Positions 19,367-28,986 of a stretch of 42,434 bases of DNA are shown one piece after another; position 1 is the first letter of the stretch, and every line of letters begins with the position of its first letter. The notes beneath the pieces were generated by a model. That model was not told where the DNA came from. It was given only the letters and a program-made list of their open reading frames with translations, and did not search any database. Source of the DNA: an uncultured Clostridia bacterium (lineage in GTDB: Bacteria > Bacillota > Clostridia > TANB77 > CAG-508). The position numbers were made by a program, and so were the translations under genes. The stretch lies in NCBI GenBank assembly GCA_944388935.1, contig CALXKK010000015.1:1-42434 (forward strand). The letters run 5' to 3'.

Positions 19367-21748
19367 CTATTTTTCTTCATTATATAATCCTGAATATTTC
19401 TTTAATTTTTCATATACTAAATAATTAATTGTTCCAACTGGGAATTTTCCATCCTTATCTTTAGTACCAGCAGGTACACCTGTTAACAATTCAATTCCTT
19501 CATCAATTGTAGAGATTGCATAAATATGGAATAATTTATTTTTAACTGCTTCTACGACTTCATCATCCAAGTGAAGATTTCGTATATTTTGAATAGGAAT
19601 TATAACTCCATGACTACCATCTAATCCTCTATCAGCACATATTTGGAAGAATCCTTCAATTTTTTCGTTAACACCACCAATTGGTTGAATTTCGCCTTTT
19701 TGGTTAACAGAACCGGTAACTGCTAAAGATTGATTAATAGGAATTTCAGAAAGGCTAGAAAGTAGGGCATATAATTCTGTACTAGAAGCACTATCACCAT
19801 CAACACCGTTATATAGTTGTTCAAAACATATGCTTGCAGTTAATGCAAGAGGGAAGTCCTGTGCAAATTTTTGTCCTAAATATCCTGTAAGTATTAAAAC
19901 ACCCTTAGAGTGAGAAGAACCAGAAAGGTCAACTTCACGTTCTATATCTACAATTCCTTGCTTTCCAGCATAAGTATTGGCTGTTATTTTTGCAGGTTTA
20001 CCAAATGAGTAATCACCAATTGTTAAAACTGTTAGTCCATTAATTTGACCTACTTTATATCCAGATGTATCTATTAATAATGTATTTTCTTTTATCATTT
20101 CTAAATAATGTGAATCATATTTTTTTACACGCTCTATTCGTTCCTTTAATGCTTTGTGAATAAACTTGTCTGTAATTATTTTAGAACGACTAAGTTTTGC
20201 CCATGTTGCTGCTTCACCAATTATTTCTGATAAATCATTAAATCTAGTAGAAATTTTTTCTTTATCATCAGCTAAAGCTGTAGCGTAATCTACTAAACTT
20301 GCAACCCCAGATTTATCTAATTGTGGAAGCCCTTCCTTAGCACAAAAACCATGTGCAAATCTAGCTAGTTTAACCATATTTTCAGAGTTACGAGGTGCAT
20401 CATCTTCAAATTCAACTTTTATCTTAAATAATTTTCTAAAATCATTATCCACAGCAAGTAGGGTATGGTAAATATTACTATTTCCAATTATAATAACCTT
20501 TAAATCTAATGGGATAGGTTCAGGTTTTAAAGAAATCATTACCATAGAAGAATGTTGCTCAGAAGCATTTTCTATATTTAATTCTTTTACCTTTAAAGCC
20601 TTTTTTAAAGCTTCATAACATAAGCTATTTTGTATAATATCATCAGCCTGGAAAATAATATATCCGCCATTTGCCATATGAAGTAATCCTGCTTTTAACA
20701 TTGTATGGTCAGTTTTTAAAGCGCCATAATAATTTTCGTATTCCAATCTTCCAAATAAATTTGGGTAAGAAGTATTAGAATCCATTATAACTGGGGCACC
20801 TTCTAATTTACTATTATCTATAAATAAATTTACTCTATAATTAAGCCATGGGGCAGGTGGTTCCATTTTTGGACCATTTTGTGGTTGATTATTTGTGTTA
20901 TCAGCAGTAAAAGCAGATATATTTTTTAGAATATCTGTTTTTACATCATTTAAAAATTTTGTTATTTTTTTATTTCTTTTAAATTTTGATTTTACATTAT
21001 TTATGTGAACGTTTACGGTAAGTAAAGCAATATTAGATTGCCATTCTTCTAGTTTTTTATCAGCTTCTTTTTCTATTTCTTTAATTTCACTAATAGTTTC
21101 TATTATTTGTTGTTGAACAATTCCAGATTTGTCTTCAAAATCTTTTTTTACACTTTCATCTAATTTGTCAAATTCTTCTTCTTCTATTGTTTTACCATTT
21201 AAAACAGGCATCATATAAATACCATTTTGAGCACTTTTAACAAAGAAACCATATTTCATAGTCTTTTTGTTTAAATTTTCCATTAATGCATTTCTTTTAT
21301 CTTCAAACTCTTGTCTAATAAGAGTTTTTTCTTTTTCAAAATCTTCATTATTAAAAGTGTTTTTTATATCTACTTTTATATCTTTTATAAAACTATCCAT
21401 AGTATGCTTGAATTCTTTTCCTTGTCCAGCAGGAAGAGAAACAGCAATTGGTTCATTTGGTCTATCGAAATTATATATATAACACCAGTCATTTGGCACT
21501 TTTTTCTTTTTAGCAATTGTATCCAAATAATTTTTGGTATACATTGTTTTTCCGACACCGCTAGGACCTTCTATATAAATATTATATCCTTTAACATTTA
21601 CATTAAGTCCAAATTCTAAAGCTTTTATACCACGTTCTTGGCCAATTCCAGAAGTAATAGGCTCTAAATTTTCTGTTGTTTCAAAATCAAAAATATTTGG
21701 ATTACATATTACTCTTAAATCTTTGTAATTTAATTCATTCTTTTTCAT
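19367..21748 (-). CDS. ATP-dependent protease of the Lon family, LonB-like
   Basis: AAA+ serine protease, predicted cytoplasmic. The 793 residues carry Walker A GPSGVGKT (61-68) after a SGIGQERGIKALEFGL block, and a long charged helical stretch (about 130-260). A second AAA part includes GGYIIFQADDI, and the C-terminal Lon protease domain follows. Catalytic Ser653 lies in DGDSASS and Lys696 in GGVNEKIEGF. Their spacing of 43 residues equals that of E. coli Lon (Ser679, Lys722). It lacks the N-terminal Lon substrate domain and has no membrane segments. It is the last gene of the tsaE-tsaB-rimI transcript, 17 bases after rimI. Confidence 0.9.
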   Translation of the reverse strand: MKKNELNYKDLRVICNPNIFDFETTENLEPITSGIGQERGIKALEFGLNVNVKGYNIYIEGPSGVGKTMYTKNYLDTIAKKKKVPNDWCYIYNFDRPNEPIAVSLPAGQGKEFKHTMDSFIKDIKVDIKNTFNNEDFEKEKTLIRQEFEDKRNALMENLNKKTMKYGFFVKSAQNGIYMMPVLNGKTIEEEEFDKLDESVKKDFEDKSGIVQQQIIETISEIKEIEKEADKKLEEWQSNIALLTVNVHINNVKSKFKRNKKITKFLNDVKTDILKNISAFTADNTNNQPQNGPKMEPPAPWLNYRVNLFIDNSKLEGAPVIMDSNTSYPNLFGRLEYENYYGALKTDHTMLKAGLLHMANGGYIIFQADDIIQNSLCYEALKKALKVKELNIENASEQHSSMVMISLKPEPIPLDLKVIIIGNSNIYHTLLAVDNDFRKLFKIKVEFEDDAPRNSENMVKLARFAHGFCAKEGLPQLDKSGVASLVDYATALADDKEKISTRFNDLSEIIGEAATWAKLSRSKIITDKFIHKALKERIERVKKYDSHYLEMIKENTLLIDTSGYKVGQINGLTVLTIGDYSFGKPAKITANTYAGKQGIVDIEREVDLSGSSHSKGVLILTGYLGQKFAQDFPLALTASICFEQLYNGVDGDSASSTELYALLSSLSEIPINQSLAVTGSVNQKGEIQPIGGVNEKIEGFFQICADRGLDGSHGVIIPIQNIRNLHLDDEVVEAVKNKLFHIYAISTIDEGIELLTGVPAGTKDKDGKFPVGTINYLVYEKLKKYSGLYNEEK

Positions 21749-21765
21749 TTGTTTTCCTTCTTTCT

Positions 21766-22203
21766 TTAAAAATCTTTTGTCATAATAATTGCGTTATCCT
21801 TATGTTTATAATATTTTTTTCTGAAGCCAACTTTTTTAAAACCATATTTTAAGTATAAATTGATAGCAGGTATATTATTTTCATTTACTTCCAAGGTAAT
21901 TGCCTTAAAATTTTCCTTTTTTGCGGTTTGTATTAGTTTTTCCAATAACTTACTACCAATACCAGATTTTCGATTTGTTTTTTTTACGACAATATCTGTA
22001 ATATGTACATCATCTACAGATTTCCAAATTCCTGCAAAACCTAAAATATTATTATCCATTTTGGCTACAAAATATTCCGAATTGGGATTATTCAATTCAT
22101 CTTCTAAGATATCAAATGTCCAAAAATCGTCAAATTCGTCTATTAAAATATCTTTTAGTAAAGATAAATCTAACTCTGTCATATTATATATTTCTAAATC
22201 CAT
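21766..22203 (-). CDS. rimI: Ribosomal-protein-alanine N-acetyltransferase family (GNAT)
   Basis: A 145-residue GNAT fold acetyltransferase. The acetyl-CoA-binding segment KSGIGSKLLEKLIQTAKK follows the strand VHITDIVVKK. ITLEVNENNIPAINLYLKYGFKKVGFRKKYY is the typical C-terminal half of RimI. Placement directly after tsaB (one base apart) matches the common tsaE-tsaB-rimI cluster and supports the rimI name. The acetylation target, ribosomal protein S18 in enterics, cannot be confirmed here. It is cotranscribed on the minus strand from the promoter upstream of tsaE. Confidence 0.87.
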   Translation of the reverse strand: MDLEIYNMTELDLSLLKDILIDEFDDFWTFDILEDELNNPNSEYFVAKMDNNILGFAGIWKSVDDVHITDIVVKKTNRKSGIGSKLLEKLIQTAKKENFKAITLEVNENNIPAINLYLKYGFKKVGFRKKYYKHKDNAIIMTKDF

Positions 22204-22204
22204 A

Positions 22205-22915
22205 TTAATTTTCCTTTAATTTTTTTTCTAATTCTATTTCTGCACTAGATTTTTTTAAGTATAGTGGAGAAAGGGATAATTCTTCGTTAGAGTTACAATT
22301 AAAATGCTTATAAATTGCAGCTTTAGCAATTGATACAGCACTAGAGTTGTTTTCTTCATCTTTTGCTATTGTGCAATTGTTAAAATTATTTTGTATTAAT
22401 TCTGCAAATAGTTGGGCACCTGATCCTACAAAGGTAATATCTTTATTTGCATAATTCTTGACAGTTTCTAAAACATTATTTATATTATCAGACATATATT
22501 TATTTACTAAAAAATAATGATTTTCTTCATATTTAAATAATCCAGCATATACGTTATTATTTTTTGCATCTATTATAGAACAAACTAATGCATCATTTGC
22601 TGAAGAAATATTATATGCTAATCCTTCTAAAGAAGAAATTCCAATAGCAGGTTTATTATAAAAATCTCTAAATGCACAAATTGTTGCAACACCAATTCTA
22701 ATTCCTGTAAAAGAACCAGGACCTTTAGAACAAGCATATAAGTCAATATCAGATAAATTAATAGGTAAGCTGTCGAAAGCTTTTTGTACCATAGGCATTA
22801 AATTTTCAGAATGAGTTAATTTATCTGATATAAAATCTTCATATATTATTTTGTTATCATCTAAAATAGCAATGCTACATATATTACTAGACGTATCTAT
22901 ACTTAAAGTTTTCAT
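22205..22915 (-). CDS. tsaB: tRNA threonylcarbamoyladenosine biosynthesis protein TsaB
   Basis: Partner of TsaD in forming t6A at position 37 of tRNAs reading ANN codons. The 236-residue product begins MKTLSIDTSSNICSIAILD, the ASKHA-fold opening, and has the family signatures HSENLMPMV, KGPGSFTGIRIGVATICAF and GISSLEGLAY. It is an inactive ASKHA paralogue that scaffolds the complex. tsaE lies two bases upstream and rimI one base downstream. tsaD, often the next gene in Bacillota clusters, is not in this window; a Lon-like protease occupies the position after rimI. Confidence 0.95.
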   Translation of the reverse strand: MKTLSIDTSSNICSIAILDDNKIIYEDFISDKLTHSENLMPMVQKAFDSLPINLSDIDLYACSKGPGSFTGIRIGVATICAFRDFYNKPAIGISSLEGLAYNISSANDALVCSIIDAKNNNVYAGLFKYEENHYFLVNKYMSDNINNVLETVKNYANKDITFVGSGAQLFAELIQNNFNNCTIAKDEENNSSAVSIAKAAIYKHFNCNSNEELSLSPLYLKKSSAEIELEKKLKEN

Positions 22916-22917
22916 TT

Positions 22918-23364
22918 TTACACTTCCTTTATTTTATAATCACCAAAACATTCTAATTCTAAGATACGAATATCAGAATCTTCGAAATCTCTAGAAAAAG
23001 AAATTTTTAAATATGATTTTGGCAATAGTTCTTCAATTTTTTCGCCCCATTCAATAATGCAAAGGCCTTTGGAAAAATATTCATCTCCACCAATTGCATA
23101 AAATTCATCAGTATCTTCTAATCTATATACATCAAAATGATAAATTGGAAAGTCTGGAGCATCATATTCATTTACTATAGTAAATGTAGGACTTGATAAT
23201 TCATCTTGTAAATTAAAATATTCCAAGAATCCTTCTGTAAATTTAGTTTTACCAGAACCCAGTTCACCACATAAAACTATAATATCTCCTTTTTTAGAAT
23301 TACTTGCTATTTTCTTTGCAAATTCTTTTGTTTCTTCTTCAGAATGTGAAATAAAATTTGTCAT
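22918..23364 (-). CDS. tsaE: tRNA threonylcarbamoyladenosine biosynthesis ATPase TsaE
   Basis: ATPase that drives turnover of the TsaBD complex in t6A synthesis. The 148-residue product contains Walker A GELGSGKT (33-40), SSPTFTIVNEY, the conserved YHFDVYRLED block and the C-terminal IIEWGEKIEELLP that completes the nucleotide site. It is first in the minus-strand operon. An AAAGGAG site lies ahead of the ATG, and the leader holds a two-hairpin repeat element and a second small hairpin (23382-23399). Confidence 0.96.
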   Translation of the reverse strand: MTNFISHSEEETKEFAKKIASNSKKGDIIVLCGELGSGKTKFTEGFLEYFNLQDELSSPTFTIVNEYDAPDFPIYHFDVYRLEDTDEFYAIGGDEYFSKGLCIIEWGEKIEELLPKSYLKISFSRDFEDSDIRILELECFGDYKIKEV

Positions 23365-23401
23365 AGTTTTTCTCCTTTAAAAATTGGATTACTCCAATTA
23401 T

Positions 23402-23459
23402 GGTAAGTGGGTTTCACCCACATATAGCTGTGGACGCGAAATCAAAGATTTCGACCACA
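23402..23459 (-). repeat. Two-hairpin interspersed element, copy A (minus strand)
   Basis: Read on the minus strand: hairpin 1 pairs TGTGG with CCACA around a CGAAATC-TTT-GATTTCG core. A linker GCTATAT follows, then hairpin 2 GTGGGT-GAA-ACCCAC, then TTACC. The core and adjacent bases (20 nt) are identical to copy B. It begins about where the tsaE transcript should start and ends 38 bases before the tsaE ATG. Confidence 0.75.
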
Positions 23460-23464
23460 TCTTA

Positions 23465-23493
23465 ATTATATAAGAAGCTAAAAATTTTGTAAA
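23465..23493 (-). promoter_or_regulatory. Promoter for the tsaE-tsaB-rimI-lon operon
   Basis: On the minus strand, TTTACA (23493-23488), a 17-base spacer, and perfect TATAAT (23470-23465). It lies about 100 bases upstream of tsaE. The expected transcription start falls at the edge of repeat copy A. Confidence 0.75.
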
Positions 23494-23514
23494 GGAAATC
23501 AAAAGCTAAAAATC

Positions 23515-23543
23515 TGGAAATTTGTAGAAAAATGTGTTACTAT
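23515..23543 (+). promoter_or_regulatory. Possible extended -10 promoter for dxs
   Basis: TGGAAA (23515-23520), 17-base spacer, TACTAT (23538-23543) with TG one base before it. The -35 matches poorly, so the call rests on the extended -10 and on the position ahead of dxs. Confidence 0.35.
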
Positions 23544-23571
23544 GGAAGATATAGTGAAATAGGAGAAATTT

Positions 23572-25434
23572 ATGAGTGTTTTAGAGAATATTAATTCACC
23601 AGATGATGTGAAAAAATTAAATATAAATGATAAAGAAATTTTAGCAAAAGAGATTAGAGAAAAAATATTGGATGTAGTTTCCAAAAATGGAGGCCACTTA
23701 GCTTCTAATTTAGGTGTTGTAGAACTTACTATAGCTTTGCATTCTGTATTTAATGCGCCAAAAGACAAAATTGTTTGGGATGTAGGACATCAAACTTATG
23801 TACATAAAATTCTAACTGGTAGAAAAGAAAAGATGGATAGTTTAAGAAAGCTAAATGGATTAGCAGGATTTCCTAAAAGAGAAGAATCAATATATGATAC
23901 TTTTAATACTGGACATAGTAGCACATCCATTTCTGCAGCAATTGGTATGGCAAGAGCAAGAGATATAAATAAAGAAGATAATCAAGTTATTGCAGTAATA
24001 GGAGATGGAGCATTAACTGGGGGAATGGCATTAGAAGCATTAAATGATGGAGGAAGTTCCAAAACTAATTTTATAATTATTTTAAATGATAATGAAATGA
24101 GCATTTCTAAAAATGTTGGAGGAATATCAAATTTTTTATCTAAGATTAGAAGCAAAAGATTTTATAAGAAATCAAATAATTCAATAAAAAAGGTTGTTTC
24201 AAAAATTCCTTGGTTAGGAAACAAGATAATAAAATTAGTGCAAGACATAAAATATAGTATTAAAAAAATATTCATACCAAATATGCTTTTTGAGGATATG
24301 GGATATACATATTTAGGACCAGTTGATGGACATAATATAGAAAAGTTGGAAAACATATTTAAAATAGCTAAAAATATTGATGGACCAAAACTTATTCATG
24401 TAATAACCAAAAAAGGAAAGGGATATGAACCTGCTGAGAAAAATCCAGATAGATATCATTCAACAGGTCCAATAGATTTAGCTACAGGAAAATCCAAAAG
24501 CGCAAAGAAAAAAGATTATTCTAAGGTATTTGGAGATAAATTAATAGAACTTGCAAATGAGAATCCTAAAATTGTAGCTATAACTGCGGCAATGAAAGAT
24601 GGTACAGGGTTAAAAGAATTTTCTGAAAAATTTAAAGATAGATTTTTTGATGTTGGAATTGCAGAACAACATGCAATTACTATGGCTGCAGGAATGTCGA
24701 CAGATGGAATTATTCCTGTTGTACCAATTTATGCTTCATTTTATCAAAGAGGATATGACCAAGTTATACATGATATTTGTATGCAAAATTTACATGTGGT
24801 TTTATGTGGAGATAGAGCAGGTATTGTAGGTAACGATGGAGAAACTCATCAAGGAATATTCGATTTGTCATTTTTTAATATAGTACCAAACTTAGTAATT
24901 ATGGCACCAAAGAATTTTAAAGAATTGGAAGACATGTTAGAATTTGCAATAAATTATGATGGGCCAATATATATTAGGTATCCACGTGGTGGAGAAGAAA
25001 ATATAAAGATAGAAAAAGAAGACAAAATCAAACTTGGAAAAGCAGAAAAATTAACGGATGGAGAAGATTATACAATAATTGCTATTGGTAAAATGGTGCA
25101 AAGAGCATATGAAGTATCGAAGAAATTATTAGAAGAGGGAATAAAGGTTCAAGTTATAAATGCAAGATTCCTAAAGCCATTTGATGAGGAGAATATTATA
25201 AATTGGATAGGTGATTCTAAAATAATAACAATAGAGGACAATGTTGTAAAAGGTGGATTAGGAAGCACAGTTATAGAAACCTTAAAAAAACACAATAAAG
25301 ATAATGCAATAAAAACATTGGGATATCCGGACGAATTTGTAAAACAAGGTACAGTTCAGGAAATAGAAAAAGAATATAAATTAGATGAAGAAAGCATTAC
25401 AGAATTAATTAGAAGATGGAGTAATTATGAATAA
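23572..25434 (+). CDS. dxs: 1-deoxy-D-xylulose-5-phosphate synthase
   Basis: Thiamine-diphosphate enzyme joining pyruvate and glyceraldehyde-3-phosphate, the entry step of the MEP isoprenoid pathway that feeds UppS. The 620 residues show WDVGHQTYVHKILTGR, the ThDP/Mg motif GDGALTGGMALEALN followed by NDNEMSIS, then YLGPVDGHN, TKKGKGYEPAE, and the transketolase-type FDVGIAEQHAITMAAG containing the catalytic Glu. A C-terminal transketolase domain ends the protein. An AGGAG site precedes the ATG. The next gene overlaps the end by eight bases. No other MEP gene is in the window. Confidence 0.96.
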   Translation: MSVLENINSPDDVKKLNINDKEILAKEIREKILDVVSKNGGHLASNLGVVELTIALHSVFNAPKDKIVWDVGHQTYVHKILTGRKEKMDSLRKLNGLAGFPKREESIYDTFNTGHSSTSISAAIGMARARDINKEDNQVIAVIGDGALTGGMALEALNDGGSSKTNFIIILNDNEMSISKNVGGISNFLSKIRSKRFYKKSNNSIKKVVSKIPWLGNKIIKLVQDIKYSIKKIFIPNMLFEDMGYTYLGPVDGHNIEKLENIFKIAKNIDGPKLIHVITKKGKGYEPAEKNPDRYHSTGPIDLATGKSKSAKKKDYSKVFGDKLIELANENPKIVAITAAMKDGTGLKEFSEKFKDRFFDVGIAEQHAITMAAGMSTDGIIPVVPIYASFYQRGYDQVIHDICMQNLHVVLCGDRAGIVGNDGETHQGIFDLSFFNIVPNLVIMAPKNFKELEDMLEFAINYDGPIYIRYPRGGEENIKIEKEDKIKLGKAEKLTDGEDYTIIAIGKMVQRAYEVSKKLLEEGIKVQVINARFLKPFDEENIINWIGDSKIITIEDNVVKGGLGSTVIETLKKHNKDNAIKTLGYPDEFVKQGTVQEIEKEYKLDEESITELIRRWSNYE

Positions 25435-26275
25435 AAAAGAGTTATTAGAAGGGTATAAAAAAGAAGAACAAATACTTATTTCAAAAGTATTGGATAAATT
25501 AGAAGAAACAAAACAAAAAAATAAAATTACTAATACAGATTTTTTGGATGGTTACCAAATGAGAATTTGCCAAGATATATTAAAGAAAATTAAATTTGAA
25601 AATTATATTTCTTTTGGTGGCTATGAAGAAGCAGAAAGAAAAATATTAATATTTTATCCAGAAAAATTAAAAGATATTGGTAAATTTTCTGGAAAAGAAA
25701 TATTAGATTCTGACCATAATTTATTAATAGAAGACAAAATATTTTTAGATAAATTATGTGCAATAAGAATTAGAGTACCAAACGAATTAAAAGGACAATA
25801 TACTCATAAAAACTATTTAGGAATGGTAATGAAGTTAGGAGTTGTACGCGAAAAGGTAGGAGATATTTTAGTACAAGATATTGGTGCAGATATAATAATT
25901 TTACCGGAAATAGAAAAATATTTAGTAAATAGTTTAGGTCAATTAACAAGATTAAGAAAGGCGACTATAGAAAAAATAGAGATTAATCAAATAGAAAAAG
26001 TGGAATCTAAAACGAAGGAATATCAAATTATAGTTTCAGCACTAAGACTAGATAATGTAATTGCAGAACTAGCCAGAACATCTAGAGTTAATGCCAAAGA
26101 AATAATTTTGCAAGAAAGAGTTTTTGTGAATTTTAAAAATGAAACAAGACTGACAAAGCAAGTAAACGAAGGTGATATCATTACAATTAGAGGCAAAGGA
26201 AGGTTTAAAATATTAGAGATTGTAGGTAATACACAAAAAGGAAGATATATCTTAAAAATAGAAAAATATGTATAA
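25427..26275 (+). CDS. YlmH-like RNA-binding protein with S4 domain
   Basis: A 282-residue homologue of YlmH. In Bacillus subtilis YlmH is a ribosome-associated factor (RqcP2) implicated in quality control of stalled nascent chains. Seen: the central IRIRVPNELKGQYTHKNYLG, VVREKVGDILVQDIGADIII and LGQLTRLRKATIEKI blocks, then a C-terminal S4 RNA-binding domain (about 205-270) with SALRLDNVIAELARTSR and VFVNFKNETRLTKQVNEGD. The ATG lies inside the end of dxs (ATGA-type overlap), implying translational coupling. ylmH usually sits near division genes; its place behind dxs is unusual. A terminator follows immediately. Confidence 0.85.
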   Translation: MNKKELLEGYKKEEQILISKVLDKLEETKQKNKITNTDFLDGYQMRICQDILKKIKFENYISFGGYEEAERKILIFYPEKLKDIGKFSGKEILDSDHNLLIEDKIFLDKLCAIRIRVPNELKGQYTHKNYLGMVMKLGVVREKVGDILVQDIGADIIILPEIEKYLVNSLGQLTRLRKATIEKIEINQIEKVESKTKEYQIIVSALRLDNVIAELARTSRVNAKEIILQERVFVNFKNETRLTKQVNEGDIITIRGKGRFKILEIVGNTQKGRYILKIEKYV

Positions 26276-26290
26276 AATCCAAATATTTGA

Positions 26291-26322
26291 GAGAGAATAC
26301 TTGAAAAGTATTCTCTTTTGTT
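26291..26322 (+). terminator. Intrinsic terminator after the ylmH-like gene
   Basis: GAGAATACTT (26293-26302) and AAGTATTCTC (26306-26315) form a perfect stem with a GAA loop followed by TTTTGTTAT. Confidence 0.88.
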
Positions 26323-26337
26323 ATAGAATTACTATGA

Positions 26338-27420
<1,083 letters not shown>

Positions 27421-27432
27421 TCAATAAAAAGG

Positions 27433-27464
27433 TTTAGAGGTTGCTTTTTAAAGTAACCTCTAAA
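27433..27464 (+). other. Strong hairpin at the 3' end of gap
   Basis: TTTAGAGGTT (27433-27442) pairs with AACCTCTAAA (27455-27464), and an inner CTTT/AAAG extends the stem almost to the loop. No T tract follows on the plus strand, so mRNA 3'-end stabilisation or processing is more likely than efficient termination. Confidence 0.6.
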
Positions 27465-27497
27465 ATCCTGATATATCTTAATGAGTAAGCGAAAATA

Positions 27498-27565
27498 TTA
27501 ATTGTAAAGGTTACATATGTGCCTTTGTAAAAAAATGAGGACATATATGCAACCTTTACAATTAA
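27498..27565 (+). repeat. Long inverted repeat in the gap-pgk spacer
   Basis: TTAATTGTAAAGGTT (27498-27512) is perfectly complementary to 27551-27565. The stem continues imperfectly through CATATGT/ACATATATG around a 20-base loop. No T tract follows. It abuts the nested repeat array beginning at 27564. Confidence 0.7.
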
Positions 27566-27663
27566 GCCACTTCCGAAATTAAGCCACTCTAGAAATTTTT
27601 AATTTCGTTAGAGTGGGCTATAGTTAGCGAAGCTAACTACCAATTTCGTTAGAGTGGGCTATA
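27564..27663 (+). repeat. Two-hairpin interspersed element, copy C, apparently nested
   Basis: The complete inner copy spans 27581-27641. Hairpin 1 pairs GCCACTCT with AGAGTGGGC around GAAATT/AATTTC; the linker is TATA; hairpin 2 is AGTTAGC-GAA-GCTAACT (27622-27638); TACC follows. Duplicated arms flank it: a 17-base 5' arm at 27564-27580 repeats 27581-27597 with three changes, and 22 bases at 27642-27663 repeat 27601-27622 exactly. This looks like one element inside another. Confidence 0.75.
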
Positions 27664-27705
27664 ATTGGGCTTGCCAAGTAATATTAATTAAAGGAGTGGA
27701 TTTTT

Positions 27706-28890
27706 ATGGATAAGAAAACTGTTAAAGATATTGATTTAAAAGGAAAAAAAGTAATTGAAAGATGTGATTTTAATGTACCATTATTAGAAGATGGAACAAT
27801 AAGAGATAATACAAGAATTGTTGCAGCATTACCAACAATTAAATATTTATTAGAGCAAAATTGTGCAATAATTTTATGTTCTCATTTAGGAAGACCAAAG
27901 GGACAAGTTGTTCCAGAATTATCTATGACACCAGTTGCAAAAGAATTATCTAGATTATTAGGACAAGAAGTAAAACTTGCAAAAGATGTAGTAGGTGAAG
28001 ATGCTATGAAATTAGCTTCAGAATTAAAACCAGGTGAAGTAATGTTACTAGAAAACGTAAGATTTGAACCGGGAGAAGAAAAAAATGATCCAGAACTTGC
28101 TAAAAAGTTTGCAAGTATGGCAGAAGTATTCGTAAATGATGCTTTTGGTACAGCTCATAGAGCACATGCTTCTACAGCAGGAATTGCAGATTATTTACCT
28201 GCAGTAGCTGGATTCTTAATAGAAAAAGAATTAAAATTCTTAGGAGATGCAATTAACAACCCAACAAGACCATTTGTAGCTATTTTAGGTGGAAAGAAAG
28301 TTTCTGATAAAATAGGTGTAATTGATAGTTTATTAGAAAAAGTAGATACATTAATGATTGGTGGAGCAATGGCATATACTTTCTTTAGATCAATGGGATA
28401 TACAGTAGGAAATTCTATTTGTGAAGAAGATAAATTAGATTTAGCTCAAAGCTTAATGCAAAAAGCTAAAGACAAAGGTGTTAAATTAATGCTTCCAGTA
28501 GATACAAAAGTAGGAAAAGAATTTAAAGCAGATACAGAAAGCAAAGTAGTAAGCTACAAAGAAATTCCAGATGGTTGGGAAGGATATGATATTGGTACAG
28601 AAACAATAAAAATGTACACAGAAGAATTACAAAAAGCTAAAACAGTATTATGGAATGGACCAGTAGGATTATTCGAATTTGACCAATTTGCAGTAGGAAC
28701 AAATGCTATAGCAAAAACTTTAGCAGAAATTGATGCTGTAACAGTAATTGGTGGAGGGGATTCAGCTGCTGCTATAAAGAAAGCTGGACTTTCAGATAAA
28801 ATGACACATATTTCTACAGGTGGTGGAGCTTCTCTAGAATTTATAGAAGGAAAGAAATTACCAGGAATAGAGTGCTTAATGGATAAATAA
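27706..28890 (+). CDS. pgk: Phosphoglycerate kinase
   Basis: Transfers phosphate from 1,3-bisphosphoglycerate to ADP, the first ATP-yielding step of lower glycolysis. The 394-residue monomer has the N-domain substrate blocks [32 protein letters not shown] and [14 protein letters not shown]. The C-domain nucleotide blocks are [25 protein letters not shown] and [13 protein letters not shown], ending in [21 protein letters not shown] lies before the ATG. A 285-base spacer rich in hairpins separates it from gap, and another two-hairpin element lies before tpiA. Confidence 0.97.
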   Translation: MDKKTVKDIDLKGKKVIERCDFNVPLLEDGTIRDNTRIVAALPTIKYLLEQNCAIILCSHLGRPKGQVVPELSMTPVAKELSRLLGQEVKLAKDVVGEDAMKLASELKPGEVMLLENVRFEPGEEKNDPELAKKFASMAEVFVNDAFGTAHRAHASTAGIADYLPAVAGFLIEKELKFLGDAINNPTRPFVAILGGKKVSDKIGVIDSLLEKVDTLMIGGAMAYTFFRSMGYTVGNSICEEDKLDLAQSLMQKAKDKGVKLMLPVDTKVGKEFKADTESKVVSYKEIPDGWEGYDIGTETIKMYTEELQKAKTVLWNGPVGLFEFDQFAVGTNAIAKTLAEIDAVTVIGGGDSAAAIKKAGLSDKMTHISTGGGASLEFIEGKKLPGIECLMDK

Positions 28891-28893
28891 AGT

Positions 28894-28949
28894 CACCGTC
28901 GAAATCTTTGATTTCGCTCGGTGGACTATTGTTAGCGAAGCTAACTTCC
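28894..28949 (+). repeat. Two-hairpin interspersed element, copy B
   Basis: Hairpin 1: CACCG (28894-28898) pairs with CGGTG (28919-28923) around CGAAATC-TTT-GATTTCG (28900-28916). A GACTATT linker follows, then hairpin 2 GTTAGC-GAA-GCTAAC (28931-28945), then TTCC. It occupies most of the pgk-tpiA spacer, ending 38 bases before tpiA. Hairpin 2 is identical to copy C, and the hairpin 1 core is identical to copy A. Confidence 0.75.
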
Positions 28950-28986
28950 TTGGATTTTAATATTAAAAAAGAAAGGAGAAACAAAT

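Noticed and set aside
23382..23399. AATTGG/CCAATT hairpin in the tsaE leader considered as a terminator
   Set aside because: The stem is only six base pairs of mostly A/T, and the following T run on the minus strand merges into the tsaE ribosome-binding site; too weak to call.
27564..27663. Repeat cluster considered as a CRISPR remnant
   Set aside because: The units are palindromic and nested, without evenly spaced unique spacers or cas genes nearby.
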